Made by a program: the position numbers and the translations under genes. Positions 40,389 through 48,883 of a stretch of 64,000 nucleotides of DNA are shown one piece after another. The stretch's first letter is position 1. Each line of letters opens with the position of its first letter. The stretch spans positions 62,001-126,000 of the forward strand of contig NZ_JAFBFW010000010.1 in NCBI RefSeq assembly GCF_016909495.1. Reading direction: 5' to 3'. Under the pieces are notes generated by a model that was given only the letters and a program-made list of their open reading frames with translations, ran no database searches and was not told where the DNA came from. This stretch comes from Pantoea coffeiphila (GTDB taxonomy: Bacteria > Pseudomonadota > Gammaproteobacteria > Enterobacterales > Enterobacteriaceae).

Positions 40389-40436
40389 CAAGGGCTAACT
40401 CATCGAAGCTACGCTTCTTTGAGTTCCCTTGTTTTT
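40389..40436 (+). terminator. Hairpin with T run after the ATPase gene; could overlap oriT
   Basis: CAAGGG / CCCTTG outer arms, ACTCA / TGAGT middle arms and GAAGC / GCTTC inner arms form a long imperfect hairpin followed by GTTTTT. It fits a Rho-independent terminator. As it lies just upstream of mobC and is followed by CGCCCTACGG, it could also be part of the transfer origin. Confidence 0.6.
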
Positions 40437-40579
40437 CGCCCTACGGTTGAAAAAGAAGAGCCGGGTCAAATTCAAAATATTGACATATCACATTTTTGAA
40501 ATATAAATGTACAAAGTGCTGCAACGGAATTGCTCACAATAAAAGTAATACAAAACCTAATATACGAAAAGGAGCTTCT

Positions 40580-40963
40580 ATGAAAGAAACTATAGGATTA
40601 CCATTCTGTAAGAAAAACAACAAAGTCCCAGCTAAATCATTGCGTACTCATTGTGTCAGCGCCCGATTCAACCATGAAGAACTACAGCTTCTCGACACGA
40701 AACGCGGTGATAAAAGCAAGGGAGAGTGGCTTCGCTTAGCGTCCCTGGATAAGCTTCCTTTGTCCGTTCCTGCCATCAACTTAGAAGCCTGGAAATCTCT
40801 GAGCGAAATTTCACAGAAGCTGAACAAGCTTGTCGCTCATCTGGATAACAAAAGCCAGGGTAGCTCTCTGACGCAAACAGAACTATTCGCAGTGAAGCGC
40901 CAGATCTCTGAGCTTCGCATAAATCTTGTTGGTGCAGATCTATGGGGAGAAAGAAATGAATGA
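40580..40963 (+). CDS. MobC-like relaxosome accessory protein
   Basis: A 127-residue basic protein. The start at 40580 is supported by AAAGGAG seven bases upstream, so a longer in-frame ATG at 40496 is not needed. The sequence TLRTHCVSARFNHEE-type N-terminus (SLRTHCVSARFNHEELQLLD) is a ribbon-helix-helix start, KSKGEWLRLASL follows, and the helical end LNKLVAHLDN...SELRINLVG is typical of MobC/MbeC family proteins that help relaxases at oriT. The stop overlaps the relaxase start (ATGA), showing a coupled mobC-relaxase pair. Confidence 0.78.
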   Translation: MKETIGLPFCKKNNKVPAKSLRTHCVSARFNHEELQLLDTKRGDKSKGEWLRLASLDKLPLSVPAINLEAWKSLSEISQKLNKLVAHLDNKSQGSSLTQTELFAVKRQISELRINLVGADLWGERNE

Positions 40964-42147
40964 AAGGGATGCAAAAAATCAAAAGAGGAAAAACCTTTAA
41001 CGGGCTAATTTCTTATTTATTAAAACCTGCTTCGCACCACAAATTAGATCCGAGTGTGGTTGGTGGCAATGTGATAGAAAGCTTCGCAGAAGCACTAAGT
41101 GCAGAGTTCAACGCTACGAAGCTCCTGCGCTCCGATGTCAGTAAACCTGTATGGCACAATTCTCTGCGTCTGCCTGCTGGTGAGAGTCTATCTATACAAC
41201 GATGGAAAATGTTAGCCGATGACTATATGAAGCGTATGGGCTTCTCTGAAACGCATTTACGTGCATACGTGCTTCATGATGATAAAGATGGCCAACATAT
41301 CCATATAGTAGCAAGCCGCATTGATGCAACATCCGGGAAGCTCTACTTAGGTAAAAATGAGAACCTTATCAGCACCCGTATCATCCAGGATCTTGAAAAA
41401 GACTACCAGCTAACACAAACCAAAGGTGCTGATGCACTAAAACCCTCTTCATCACCAGTAAAACGTAAAAAATCACGTAATGAAGCGATGCAGGAGAAAA
41501 GAACTGGCAAAAAATGCCCAAAAACAATCATACAAGAAGCTATAGATACGCTCATAACCAGCAAGATTTCAGAAGATGAGTTTGTGCAGCAGCTTGCAGC
41601 ACAAAAGATAAAAGCAATTCCCAACAGGGCTTCAACCGGAAAAATGAACGGTTTTTCGTTTGAGTACGCCAACATTTCATTCAAGGCATCCCAATTAGGT
41701 AAAAAGTATTCATGGAAAAACTTAGAGCCGTTCATCATCATTGCTCCCCTTGCCGTAGATGACAGAAAAGCTTCCATTGCCTTCAATGCAACCAACCCAG
41801 AAGAAATTATCAGGATAGTGAAAGCTGATGCCGTAAGTTTTTTTGGTGGTATAGATGCAGAAAACACCCTGCTTCCTTTATCTGTCTTGCCTGTAGTAGA
41901 TGATATCTATCAAGAGAAAGTTAAAACCACAGGTAAAAGCTATGTGGACGTAGCGATGCGATGGATAGAAACCATTCCTTTTATAGACACAATAGTCATC
42001 ACCCTCAAAAAACTACGTAATCCATTGTTAAGGGCGTTTAAACAGCCTCCGAAGATTTTTTCGGCTACCCCCCTTTATATACACAATACCCCTCTTTCTG
42101 CTGTTGAAAAAACTATAAAATCAAACGTTTTTAGGTCGAAAATTTAG
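40960..42147 (+). CDS. MobP-type relaxase
   Basis: A 395-residue relaxase. N-terminal MQKIKRGKTFNGLISYLL starts the relaxase domain, and the histidine triad region is VLHDDKDGQHIHIVASRID, the metal-binding HxDxxxxHxH signature. The C-terminal half (about 230-395) is not recognised and lacks helicase or primase motifs. The relaxase would nick an oriT and lead a strand into a conjugation pore supplied by another element, since no type IV secretion genes are in the island. It is coupled to mobC. Its presence marks the island as an integrative mobilizable element. Confidence 0.85.
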   Translation: MKGMQKIKRGKTFNGLISYLLKPASHHKLDPSVVGGNVIESFAEALSAEFNATKLLRSDVSKPVWHNSLRLPAGESLSIQRWKMLADDYMKRMGFSETHLRAYVLHDDKDGQHIHIVASRIDATSGKLYLGKNENLISTRIIQDLEKDYQLTQTKGADALKPSSSPVKRKKSRNEAMQEKRTGKKCPKTIIQEAIDTLITSKISEDEFVQQLAAQKIKAIPNRASTGKMNGFSFEYANISFKASQLGKKYSWKNLEPFIIIAPLAVDDRKASIAFNATNPEEIIRIVKADAVSFFGGIDAENTLLPLSVLPVVDDIYQEKVKTTGKSYVDVAMRWIETIPFIDTIVITLKKLRNPLLRAFKQPPKIFSATPLYIHNTPLSAVEKTIKSNVFRSKI

Positions 42148-42190
42148 CATTATTTTTGCTGAAAGCAGCTATGCAATTGATTTTAGTATA

Positions 42191-42221
42191 ATTAATCGAT
42201 CGTCACAATCGATCGATTAAT
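42191..42221. repeat. Twelve-base perfect palindrome after the relaxase gene
   Basis: ATTAATCGATCG / CGATCGATTAAT with spacer TCACAAT. A further ATCGATCGG lies at about 42257-42265. It may be an operator, terminator or recombination site. It is located in the 237-base gap between the relaxase and the small membrane protein gene. Confidence 0.6.
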
Positions 42222-42227
42222 TACATA

Positions 42228-42246
42228 TGATAGGCGAAACCTATCA
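42228..42246. repeat. TGATAGG-N5-CCTATCA inverted repeat, copy 1
   Basis: TGATAGGCGAAACCTATCA is a seven-base perfect inverted repeat. A closely similar repeat (TGATAGG/CCTATTGA type) is found at 43501-43520 in the recombinase operon, so a common DNA-binding protein of the island may recognise both. Confidence 0.5.
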
Positions 42247-42384
42247 GGATGAAAATATCGATCGGTACAAATGATTTGATAACTTTATAGCTTTGTACAA
42301 AATGTACTTTGAAGGAACTATCGGCTAATAGATTGATTTTACTAGCCTATTTACAATATCGTTATATCATACAGGAACAAACGT

Positions 42385-42963
42385 ATGAAATTCTTCATGA
42401 TGAAGCGTGTATTGCTGGCGATTGCACTCCCTATTATTGTTGCTTACTTTGGGGGTTCTAAAGTGATGTCAGTATATTGGGTTCCCATTTTTTTTATCAG
42501 CGCTATGTTATGTGCAACAGCTTTTGGTAAATATATTGTCAGGAAAAACAATGATGCGACATTCAATTACCTAAATGAAAACAATGATGGGATCTATCTT
42601 CATAAATTCAATGATTGTGAAATCCGGTTAGACACAAATAAACAAGAGATTTTCCTTAAAAATAGCGAAGGAGCAAATACATATTCTTTTGAGGAAATTA
42701 AAGAGTGGAGCTACAACATTACCTATGGTGGTGAAGTTGCAGGTACTGGATTAAGCAGTATCAGAGAAAACGGTAAAACATTAAGTCAAAACATCGCTGA
42801 TACAGGTCTCTTTATCCGTGTAAAAGACGTTCGTAAACCAGAGTGGCATATCCAGTTCTATCCTCGTAATGATTCTTTTAATTCTCGTAAGGGCATTAAT
42901 GATCTCAAAGCACAACTTAACCAATGGATGGAGATCTTTGACCAGAATTTGAATGCTGCATGA
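42385..42963 (+). CDS. Unknown small membrane protein
   Basis: A 192-residue protein with two N-terminal membrane helices (about residues 7-22 and 29-47) and a soluble C-terminal domain of about 130 residues. The soluble part contains FNDCEIRLDTNKQEIFL, FEEIKEWSYNITYGGEV and IRVKDVRKPEWHIQFYP. It looks like a beta-rich cytoplasmic domain. It may belong to an uncharacterised DUF (DUF4755 comes to mind, unverified). It is monocistronic, ending in a strong terminator, between relaxase and recombinase operons. Confidence 0.65.
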   Translation: MKFFMMKRVLLAIALPIIVAYFGGSKVMSVYWVPIFFISAMLCATAFGKYIVRKNNDATFNYLNENNDGIYLHKFNDCEIRLDTNKQEIFLKNSEGANTYSFEEIKEWSYNITYGGEVAGTGLSSIRENGKTLSQNIADTGLFIRVKDVRKPEWHIQFYPRNDSFNSRKGINDLKAQLNQWMEIFDQNLNAA

Positions 42964-42978
42964 AATCAAAACACATCT

Positions 42979-43026
42979 TGCTTAAAACAGAGTCTATATC
43001 GAGGTAGATTCTGTTTAAGCATTTTT
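42979..43026. terminator. Bidirectional terminator, membrane protein gene and recombinase operon
   Basis: TGCTTAAA-ACAGA...TCTGT-TTAAGCA forms a long hairpin with a TATCGAGG loop region, followed by five T on the plus strand. It also covers the stop codon of the minus-strand gene that ends at 43015. Confidence 0.75.
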
Positions 43027-43443
43027 GTTATAGTTCGCTATATAGTTTACATTCTTATCTCTTAATGATTTTGCTAACACGGAACGATCATATTTTCTTT
43101 TTTCTGTTATAAAAACAGTTTCTGAATTAGCTTTATTCTTCATGATGAAGTGAATGAGTAATCCACACATTCTTCTTATTTTATCAGCATCGATTACTCT
43201 TTTTTCAACATTGTTAATAAAGCAGTAATAAGAGGTAAGCATAAAAGATAAAACAACATCTCTATTAGCTAACTCTATATTATCAATGTCATTTTTATAC
43301 TTGATATAGAAACCAACACAAAAAAGGTAAGATTTATCAATTATATCTGATTCTGATAGTCCAGATTCTTCGAGTTTCTTCACGAAACGTTCAAAAAGAA
43401 TTAGAAAACGTTCCATGCTATTTAGTTTTTCCATAATTTGCAT
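43015..43443 (-). CDS. Unknown helical protein, last gene of the recombinase operon
   Basis: A 142-residue alpha-helical protein that I do not recognise. It starts MQIMEKLNSMERFLILFERF, has a single hydrophobic aromatic stretch (YLFCVGFYIKYK), and ends KSLRDKNVNYIANYNKNA. No membrane helix or signal is clear. The gene lies 74 bases after the coiled-coil gene on the same strand, with an inverted repeat in the gap, so it may be separately regulated. It could be an accessory factor of the recombinases or unrelated cargo. Confidence 0.55.
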   Translation of the reverse strand: MQIMEKLNSMERFLILFERFVKKLEESGLSESDIIDKSYLFCVGFYIKYKNDIDNIELANRDVVLSFMLTSYYCFINNVEKRVIDADKIRRMCGLLIHFIMKNKANSETVFITEKRKYDRSVLAKSLRDKNVNYIANYNKNA

Positions 43444-43500
43444 CCTTGCAATTAATTATATCGTCCTGATATTGTATATCTACCATAAAATATCATTGAG

Positions 43501-43520
43501 TCAATAGGTATAACCTATCA
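43501..43520. repeat. TGATAGG-type inverted repeat, copy 2
   Basis: TCAATAGGTATAACCTATCA overlaps the stop codon of the coiled-coil gene and lies 57 bases before the next gene. It shares both half-sites with the repeat at 42228-42246. It may be an operator. Confidence 0.45.
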
Positions 43521-43925
43521 ATTGCATCTATCAATTTCAGGAAAGTAAGAATTTAGCTCGTTTTCTGTTATCCCTTTTAGATAACAACAATAATTTAGTT
43601 TAACATTTTCTTCATGCAAAACTTTATTAGCCATCTCTAATTCTTTAACTTTTATTTCGAGAGTGGCTATTCTTTTCTGTGCGGAGATTAGATTATCTGG
43701 CTTTTGTAAGCCTGTAGCTTCTCTTTTTAATACTTTTTTCTTAAATCTTAACGAGTCAACTATTTCTTTGTGTGTGTTTAGAGCTTGACGAGTAGGCCTC
43801 CTTCCTAACTTTCTAGATATAAGGGTACAGAGATTATCCCAAGTCAATTTATTTCTACTATCGTCCCAATTTGTTATACAACCTACAATATAATTAATCT
43901 CTCTTCTTGTTAAATGTTTCGCCAT
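43518..43925 (-). CDS. Small coiled-coil protein of a recombinase trio (TnpC/GmtX-like)
   Basis: A 135-residue protein. The N-terminal half (LTRREINYIVGCITNW, LTWDNLCTLISRKLGRRPTRQAL) looks like a winged or helix-turn-helix DNA-binding region. Residues 80-115 form a coiled coil (ISAQKRIATLEIKVKELEMANKV). The third partner of Tn554 (TnpC, about 125 residues) and of gamma-mobile-trio elements is likewise a small accessory protein encoded after the recombinases. This is a positional and structural analogy, not a proven homology. It lies ten bases after the 611-residue recombinase gene. Confidence 0.6.
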   Translation of the reverse strand: MAKHLTRREINYIVGCITNWDDSRNKLTWDNLCTLISRKLGRRPTRQALNTHKEIVDSLRFKKKVLKREATGLQKPDNLISAQKRIATLEIKVKELEMANKVLHEENVKLNYCCYLKGITENELNSYFPEIDRCN

Positions 43926-43935
43926 AAAAACCTCT

Positions 43936-45771
43936 CTAATTATTATTTATTCCTTTTAGGTGAATTAAATTATGATTAAGCCATCTTTCAGCACCATAAA
44001 CGCCATCTTCTTTATCTTTATAATTTATTGAGATAAGTTTTTCAATTTTTTCTTTCAAAGAAGAATTTATATCTTCCAAATTTAAACCAGGGTATCTTGA
44101 ACATGGAGTAATGGCATAATTATGCTGACAATAACCAATAGTAGAGAATAGATACGCACCATGAGTTAGATTCTCAAGCTTAATGACTTTAGATGCCTTG
44201 TTAATATCCCCGTCTAAATTTGGACATGAGTGAGGTTTTGTATCATCAATACCCAATGCTTTAACGAAAGATTGCATATGCTCTTTTGATGTGTGGTCAT
44301 AATACTTGTTTTGATAGATGTTTCTCCTACCGGACCATCTTGCAATGTTTAGTTCACTCATACCGCCAAACTTAGCAAATGTATTCAACAAATGCCTTGG
44401 TTGATGTGAATGCATGGAAAAGGGTATTTCATGTTCATCATAAAACCCATGACGTTCAAAAATATTCTTATAAAGTTTGTTTACAGCAGAGTTTTTATTA
44501 ATATCAGTCATAAAAAAGCTATATGTAGGTCGATACAATTTCCATTCATTAGTGTCTTTCATTGGATGTAATTGATGTTCATTTATCAAGCACAACGCAT
44601 TGCTATATTTGGTTTTTGAATATTGATCCAAATATGGAAATTCTTTTGGCTTGAAACTACGAATCTCATTCCATAATGACTTTAATGTAAAATTAAAATC
44701 ATATCGTATTAAGTTATTTATCCCATAATTTAAAACTAATCGTCTTAACTTATCTTTGCATTTTTCTCTTTCGGTTATATCATATCCTAATGCTTGGCAC
44801 ACCTCTATGACGGTTAGAGGCTTATTTGGATTGATATTAGGACATGTCGCTGTCATAAATACTTCTTCTTTTAAATTTTCATGCCATTGAGCTAATCCTC
44901 TTGCCTGCTCGGAAATGCGTCTTAATCTTGCTATAGCTTTCTTCGCAACTGGAACCATAGCAGTAGATATCCATTTTATATCTGCCCCAGCTCCTTTAGA
45001 TGTATAAATCCTCAATCCATAACGAGCGATTCCTTCACTATCACTCTCAAATATTTCACAATCTTCTGAAAGAGATAAAATTTCGTTTATTCTGCATGGG
45101 GCACACATCAACAAAGCAAATATGGATGTAGTAAAAATGTCTTTTAAACTAAGCAAATGATCCTCTTTAGCAAAGATACTCGCTAAAGCCTCCATTGCCT
45201 TTAAATCAGAAAGTTTTCCATCTTTTCCAATAATTTCATCTATAGATTGCCTATCTGCTGATTTCTTAGCCCTGATAGGACTAACCCATTTCATGGTAAA
45301 AGATTTAACGAAATTATGGTTAATAAGAAATTTTGATATGCGCTCTAATGTCTTGCCAACTTTAGCAACAACTGAAATACTATATTTAGATTTTGAGATC
45401 CTTACTGCATTATCAAAGACCATTATGGTACAGTTAGTTATCTTAGCATTACCTGTCAACTGGATAAGCGACTTCTCGATTAGCTTTAAAGCTCTCATTT
45501 CTTCCTTAAGCTTTATTTTATTACCAAGAGCCTGATGGTAAATGATAAATGCTTTAGCAAAATCTAAAAAATCCGAATCTAATGTATCCTGTGGGCTTAA
45601 AATTCCTTTCTTGGCATCGAGTTTTCTAAATGTATAAAACCCCTTCCACACATTATTATTCCAATCGAAATCTGGGCCATAGACGTTAAGTTTGTTTCTA
45701 CAAAAATTAATGAAATCACTGATGTTTTCTTCTGCTTTTGACTTTGAACTTTCAAAAATTAAATTTTTCAT
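43936..45771 (-). CDS. Large tyrosine recombinase, third of a trio
   Basis: A 611-residue site-specific recombinase. The catalytic arginine lies in LMCAPCRINEILSLSED near residue 230. The box II signature HSHQPRHLLNT supplies His-x-x-Arg, then ARWSGRRNIYQNKYYDH gives the Trp (in place of His) and the likely tyrosine nucleophile. A Cys/His-containing C-terminus (HNYAITPCSRYPG, IGYCQHNYA) may bind metal. Its length resembles TnpB of Tn554 (about 630) and the large member of gamma-mobile-trio elements. It is five bases behind the second recombinase gene. Confidence 0.8.
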   Translation of the reverse strand: MKNLIFESSKSKAEENISDFINFCRNKLNVYGPDFDWNNNVWKGFYTFRKLDAKKGILSPQDTLDSDFLDFAKAFIIYHQALGNKIKLKEEMRALKLIEKSLIQLTGNAKITNCTIMVFDNAVRISKSKYSISVVAKVGKTLERISKFLINHNFVKSFTMKWVSPIRAKKSADRQSIDEIIGKDGKLSDLKAMEALASIFAKEDHLLSLKDIFTTSIFALLMCAPCRINEILSLSEDCEIFESDSEGIARYGLRIYTSKGAGADIKWISTAMVPVAKKAIARLRRISEQARGLAQWHENLKEEVFMTATCPNINPNKPLTVIEVCQALGYDITEREKCKDKLRRLVLNYGINNLIRYDFNFTLKSLWNEIRSFKPKEFPYLDQYSKTKYSNALCLINEHQLHPMKDTNEWKLYRPTYSFFMTDINKNSAVNKLYKNIFERHGFYDEHEIPFSMHSHQPRHLLNTFAKFGGMSELNIARWSGRRNIYQNKYYDHTSKEHMQSFVKALGIDDTKPHSCPNLDGDINKASKVIKLENLTHGAYLFSTIGYCQHNYAITPCSRYPGLNLEDINSSLKEKIEKLISINYKDKEDGVYGAERWLNHNLIHLKGINNN

Positions 45772-45775
45772 AATA

Positions 45776-47101
45776 TCACCAACTGTTAAAATGTTTGCAC
45801 TCAGTACAACCTTTAATTAATACATTTTTTTCTGTTCTACATCCTCGAATGTCGCTAACAAAAATATTAAGCAAAATGTCGCCTTCATAAGCTTGTTTAC
45901 CCAAAAAAATGTCAGATATAGGCTGAAGATATTTAGATATCGCTTTATCTATGTCTATTACATTATCAGGAAGATTCTGAACATAGCAGCCTACACTTCC
46001 TGTTCCAGAATGGTCCAAAGACATAGCAATTGACGCTAAACTTTCACCGGACTTAGCCAGCATTGTGGCAAATGTGTATCGAAATCTGACTGAGCTAATT
46101 CGTATAATCTTCCCCGTTCTTGGAGAGACTAATTTCATTTTCTTAGACAATGATGCTATTGCACGATTCATTGATCCTGTAGTTATATGAAGATCTTCAT
46201 TTTCTAAATAGTGTTCAATATCAATATCCCTGTCTAAATTTCGTAAGCTATATGTTGATAAGAAAAGAGGGATTTTATCAATGTTTTTATACTTTAATTC
46301 ACATCCAAGATAATCAGAAATAATCTCAGTATTGATATCTAATATTTTGTGCAATGTGTCCCATAACGATTCATTTATTTCAACTTTTCTATAGCTACCT
46401 TTATTTACACCTCTCTGTTTTTTTCTTGGTATATTCAAATAATAAATATTATTTTCATTAAATAGATCTTTCCTTTTCAAGGCTGTTAATTGCGAAATCC
46501 TTCTTCCACTATGCAATAAAAGTTTTAGCATGGCGTAAGTATGGATACTTATTTTCCCTGTGTTATAAGCCTCTTCCGTAGCATTTGAAATACACTTTAA
46601 CTCTTCAATATTAAAAGGTCCTTTATTGGGGTCCCTCATTTTTACAACATCACCATAGCCATATTTTTTTATTTTTATCTCATTAAATAGTTTAATGACT
46701 TTTGAATCTATCCCTGGAAAGTTTAATGAGTGCCATTTGTTTAGCATTACTTTTAATTTACTGAATTGATACAAACGATTTTTACCCAACCTAGCCATGA
46801 AGTTTAATATTAATGATTCATCTATATAATCTACTACCTGTTTATTAATCATCTTGTTAAAAGTATGGAACACATGCTCCGCATAACCATCACTTAACTC
46901 ACTTACAAAATATGTCATTGTTTTTATAAAACCATCATATAGCCCTTCATTTAAATATTTTAGAGTTTCAGCAATATTCAGATTACAGTTTTTGCTTATT
47001 TTCCAGTTATCATCAAAGGTATTGACCTCATATCCAGAACTACTCAATATATAATCATTATTATACTTTTTTAATCTCGCTTTATTCATTTTGACCTCCA
47101 C
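45776..47101 (-). CDS. Tyrosine recombinase, second of a trio, with altered His motif
   Basis: A 441-residue recombinase of the same operon. Visible active-site residues are Arg in LLLHSGRRISQLTALK and Arg in SVRFRYTFATML, where the usual HxxR histidine is replaced by Val and the following His by Tyr. LDHSGTGSVGCYV supplies a later His and the tyrosine. The C-terminus has a Cys cluster (GCRTEKN, GCTECKHF) like a zinc-binding tail. The changes may be normal for this subfamily. The start overlaps the preceding recombinase gene by 20 bases. Confidence 0.8.
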   Translation of the reverse strand: MEVKMNKARLKKYNNDYILSSSGYEVNTFDDNWKISKNCNLNIAETLKYLNEGLYDGFIKTMTYFVSELSDGYAEHVFHTFNKMINKQVVDYIDESLILNFMARLGKNRLYQFSKLKVMLNKWHSLNFPGIDSKVIKLFNEIKIKKYGYGDVVKMRDPNKGPFNIEELKCISNATEEAYNTGKISIHTYAMLKLLLHSGRRISQLTALKRKDLFNENNIYYLNIPRKKQRGVNKGSYRKVEINESLWDTLHKILDINTEIISDYLGCELKYKNIDKIPLFLSTYSLRNLDRDIDIEHYLENEDLHITTGSMNRAIASLSKKMKLVSPRTGKIIRISSVRFRYTFATMLAKSGESLASIAMSLDHSGTGSVGCYVQNLPDNVIDIDKAISKYLQPISDIFLGKQAYEGDILLNIFVSDIRGCRTEKNVLIKGCTECKHFNSW

Positions 47102-48296
47102 CTAAAAAATACTCTATTTTCATCTGCACCTTTCTCATCAATAAATTAGACTGCTCTATATTAAATTTATGGTTATAGAACTTTACTGTCCCTGAGTTTG
47201 GAGACCAACCCATTAAATAAGATCTAATCTCTTCAGGTTCAAAACTTACTCCTTCTTTTCGAAGATTTGATGATTCTTTAGAAAATACATAATTCCAAGT
47301 ATGTCTAAGACGATGCCCTGAAAAATCATTCAAAGTTGGGTCTATTCGTTTTATTTTCATAATCATTTTCTCGTATGCAGATATGGTTAAAGGGAAACCA
47401 CACTTCGATAAACTACCTTGACAGATAAACAAAAAATCATGTTTGTTTTTTTTAGAATATTTCTGCCTTTCACCAGTCATGTAATTATATATTTTACTTT
47501 CTAACCAATCGGAAAAATACAAGTCCCTATTGAGGGTTTTAACTAATGGTTGATTTAATCTATCATCGAATATATCGTCATGCCTTCGGACTATTTTTAT
47601 AATCTTTTTCTCAAAATCTATATCACTGATTCTTAAATTGAGTAATTCTCCAGCACGAATGCCGAGGCAATACAACATAGTAATAATTAATTCATTTCGT
47701 GATTGAACAGATTTGCTAAAAGGATTTAATTCGGATTCTGGTTGTAAACACTTAAAAACCTTGACTATCTGCGAATCGCTTAATGACTTTTGAACTTTAG
47801 TATAGAAATCAAAATCTATTTGTTTCCTTGGTCTTCTTTCCCTAATACTATTTATAAACCTCGATATATCCTCACGGCGTTCGTAATCATACCTTATCAA
47901 ATATTCACAGAGCCACTCTAAATAATTAGCAACAGTGCTTAGTCTGCTATATTTAGTATAATCCTTCAAAATATTACTATTGATATTAACAACCTTTCTT
48001 ACCTTATGGCGTTTTGTCAGATATTGAGTTAAGTCATCAATTTCATAAGAAGTAAGAAATTTTCTTCCTAAAATCCTTTCCATTATATTCATGTTCTTTT
48101 CATCAAAAAAAGACTGCAACAAACCTAACACCTTAGCATTAGATTCAATTGTATTAATAGAAAGCCCTTTATTTCGAAAATTGGCGGTTAGATACATATT
48201 AGGATAAAATAATGGCTTTAATGTTTTTTTATTAATTAAGACACAATATCTTTCCCCGTTTTCGAAAATTGTTTTCCTCACACTATAAATGCACAT
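47082..48296 (-). CDS. Tyrosine recombinase, first of a trio
   Basis: A 404-residue recombinase and first gene of the minus-strand operon. The N-terminal part (TLKPLFYPNMYLTANFRNKGLS, TIESNAKVLGLLQSFF) is the SAM-like DNA-binding region common in these integrases. Arg lies in YCLGIRAGELLNLRISD, HRLRHTW gives the His-x-x-Arg, and YLMGWSPNSGTVKFYNHKF gives Trp and the tyrosine. All catalytic residues are present, so it may be the active member of the trio. The 3' end overlaps the next gene. Confidence 0.82.
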   Translation of the reverse strand: MCIYSVRKTIFENGERYCVLINKKTLKPLFYPNMYLTANFRNKGLSINTIESNAKVLGLLQSFFDEKNMNIMERILGRKFLTSYEIDDLTQYLTKRHKVRKVVNINSNILKDYTKYSRLSTVANYLEWLCEYLIRYDYERREDISRFINSIRERRPRKQIDFDFYTKVQKSLSDSQIVKVFKCLQPESELNPFSKSVQSRNELIITMLYCLGIRAGELLNLRISDIDFEKKIIKIVRRHDDIFDDRLNQPLVKTLNRDLYFSDWLESKIYNYMTGERQKYSKKNKHDFLFICQGSLSKCGFPLTISAYEKMIMKIKRIDPTLNDFSGHRLRHTWNYVFSKESSNLRKEGVSFEPEEIRSYLMGWSPNSGTVKFYNHKFNIEQSNLLMRKVQMKIEYFLGGGQNE

Positions 48297-48593
48297 ACCC
48301 CCTCCTTTTAAATTTTACATTTAATAGATTGCTCTGGATATATATTTTATTAATTATAATTTTACAAATATTTTTATGATAGATTTATTATTAATACTAT
48401 GATTTGAATAGAGAAAAAGAACTAATATTTACAGAAATTAATATCAGTCTGAATAAAACATAAGTTATCCAGAGTCATTTCTCGCAAACACTTATAAATA
48501 TTATCTATTACAACTATTGTAAAGTATATTGTAAATTTTACCCTAAATTAGGCCTCAAAGTTTACATTACCACTATAACTAAATCTCACAGTT
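48297..48593. other. AT-rich control region before the recombinase operon
   Basis: About 300 bases of very AT-rich DNA with no gene. It holds an inverted repeat CTCTGGATA (48332-48340) / TATCCAGAG (48466-48474) and several TTTACAATA-like copies (about 48515-48540), which suggest regulator or recombinase binding. Confidence 0.4.
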
Positions 48594-48791
48594 TTAATTA
48601 CGTGAATTCCCAATTTTTTCTAAGATCCAGTTTTCAATTTCACTTTCAATAAAAGCAACTGCACGAGCACCAATTTTAATCGGGGCTGGAAATAGGTTTT
48701 GATTGATAAGATGATAAATCCAAGCCTTACCATATCCAGTTCTGTCGATAACTTCTGGTAAACGAATAAGGCGAGTATTCTGCTGATTCAT
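48594..48791 (-). CDS. AlpA family transcriptional regulator
   Basis: A 65-residue DNA-binding protein with the MerR-like winged helix of AlpA: LIRLPEVIDRTGYGKAWIYHL followed by FPAPIKIGARAVAFIESEIENWI. AlpA proteins control excision and integrase expression in P4-like islands. It is placed at the right end, near the proposed attR, which fits that role. Standalone gene with ATG ATTs upstream. Confidence 0.88.
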   Translation of the reverse strand: MNQQNTRLIRLPEVIDRTGYGKAWIYHLINQNLFPAPIKIGARAVAFIESEIENWILEKIGNSRN

Positions 48792-48883
48792 ATTTTATTC
48801 CTCATTTCAGTTGCGATGGGAATTACTATATAAATGAATCAGCAACAAAAGTAGCGAACTTCATAACACCTAAATGATAGAAA

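Noticed and set aside
40580..42147. Toxin-antitoxin pair
   Set aside because: The small gene followed by an overlapping larger gene looks TA-like in layout, but the second has a relaxase metal motif and the first is MobC-like.
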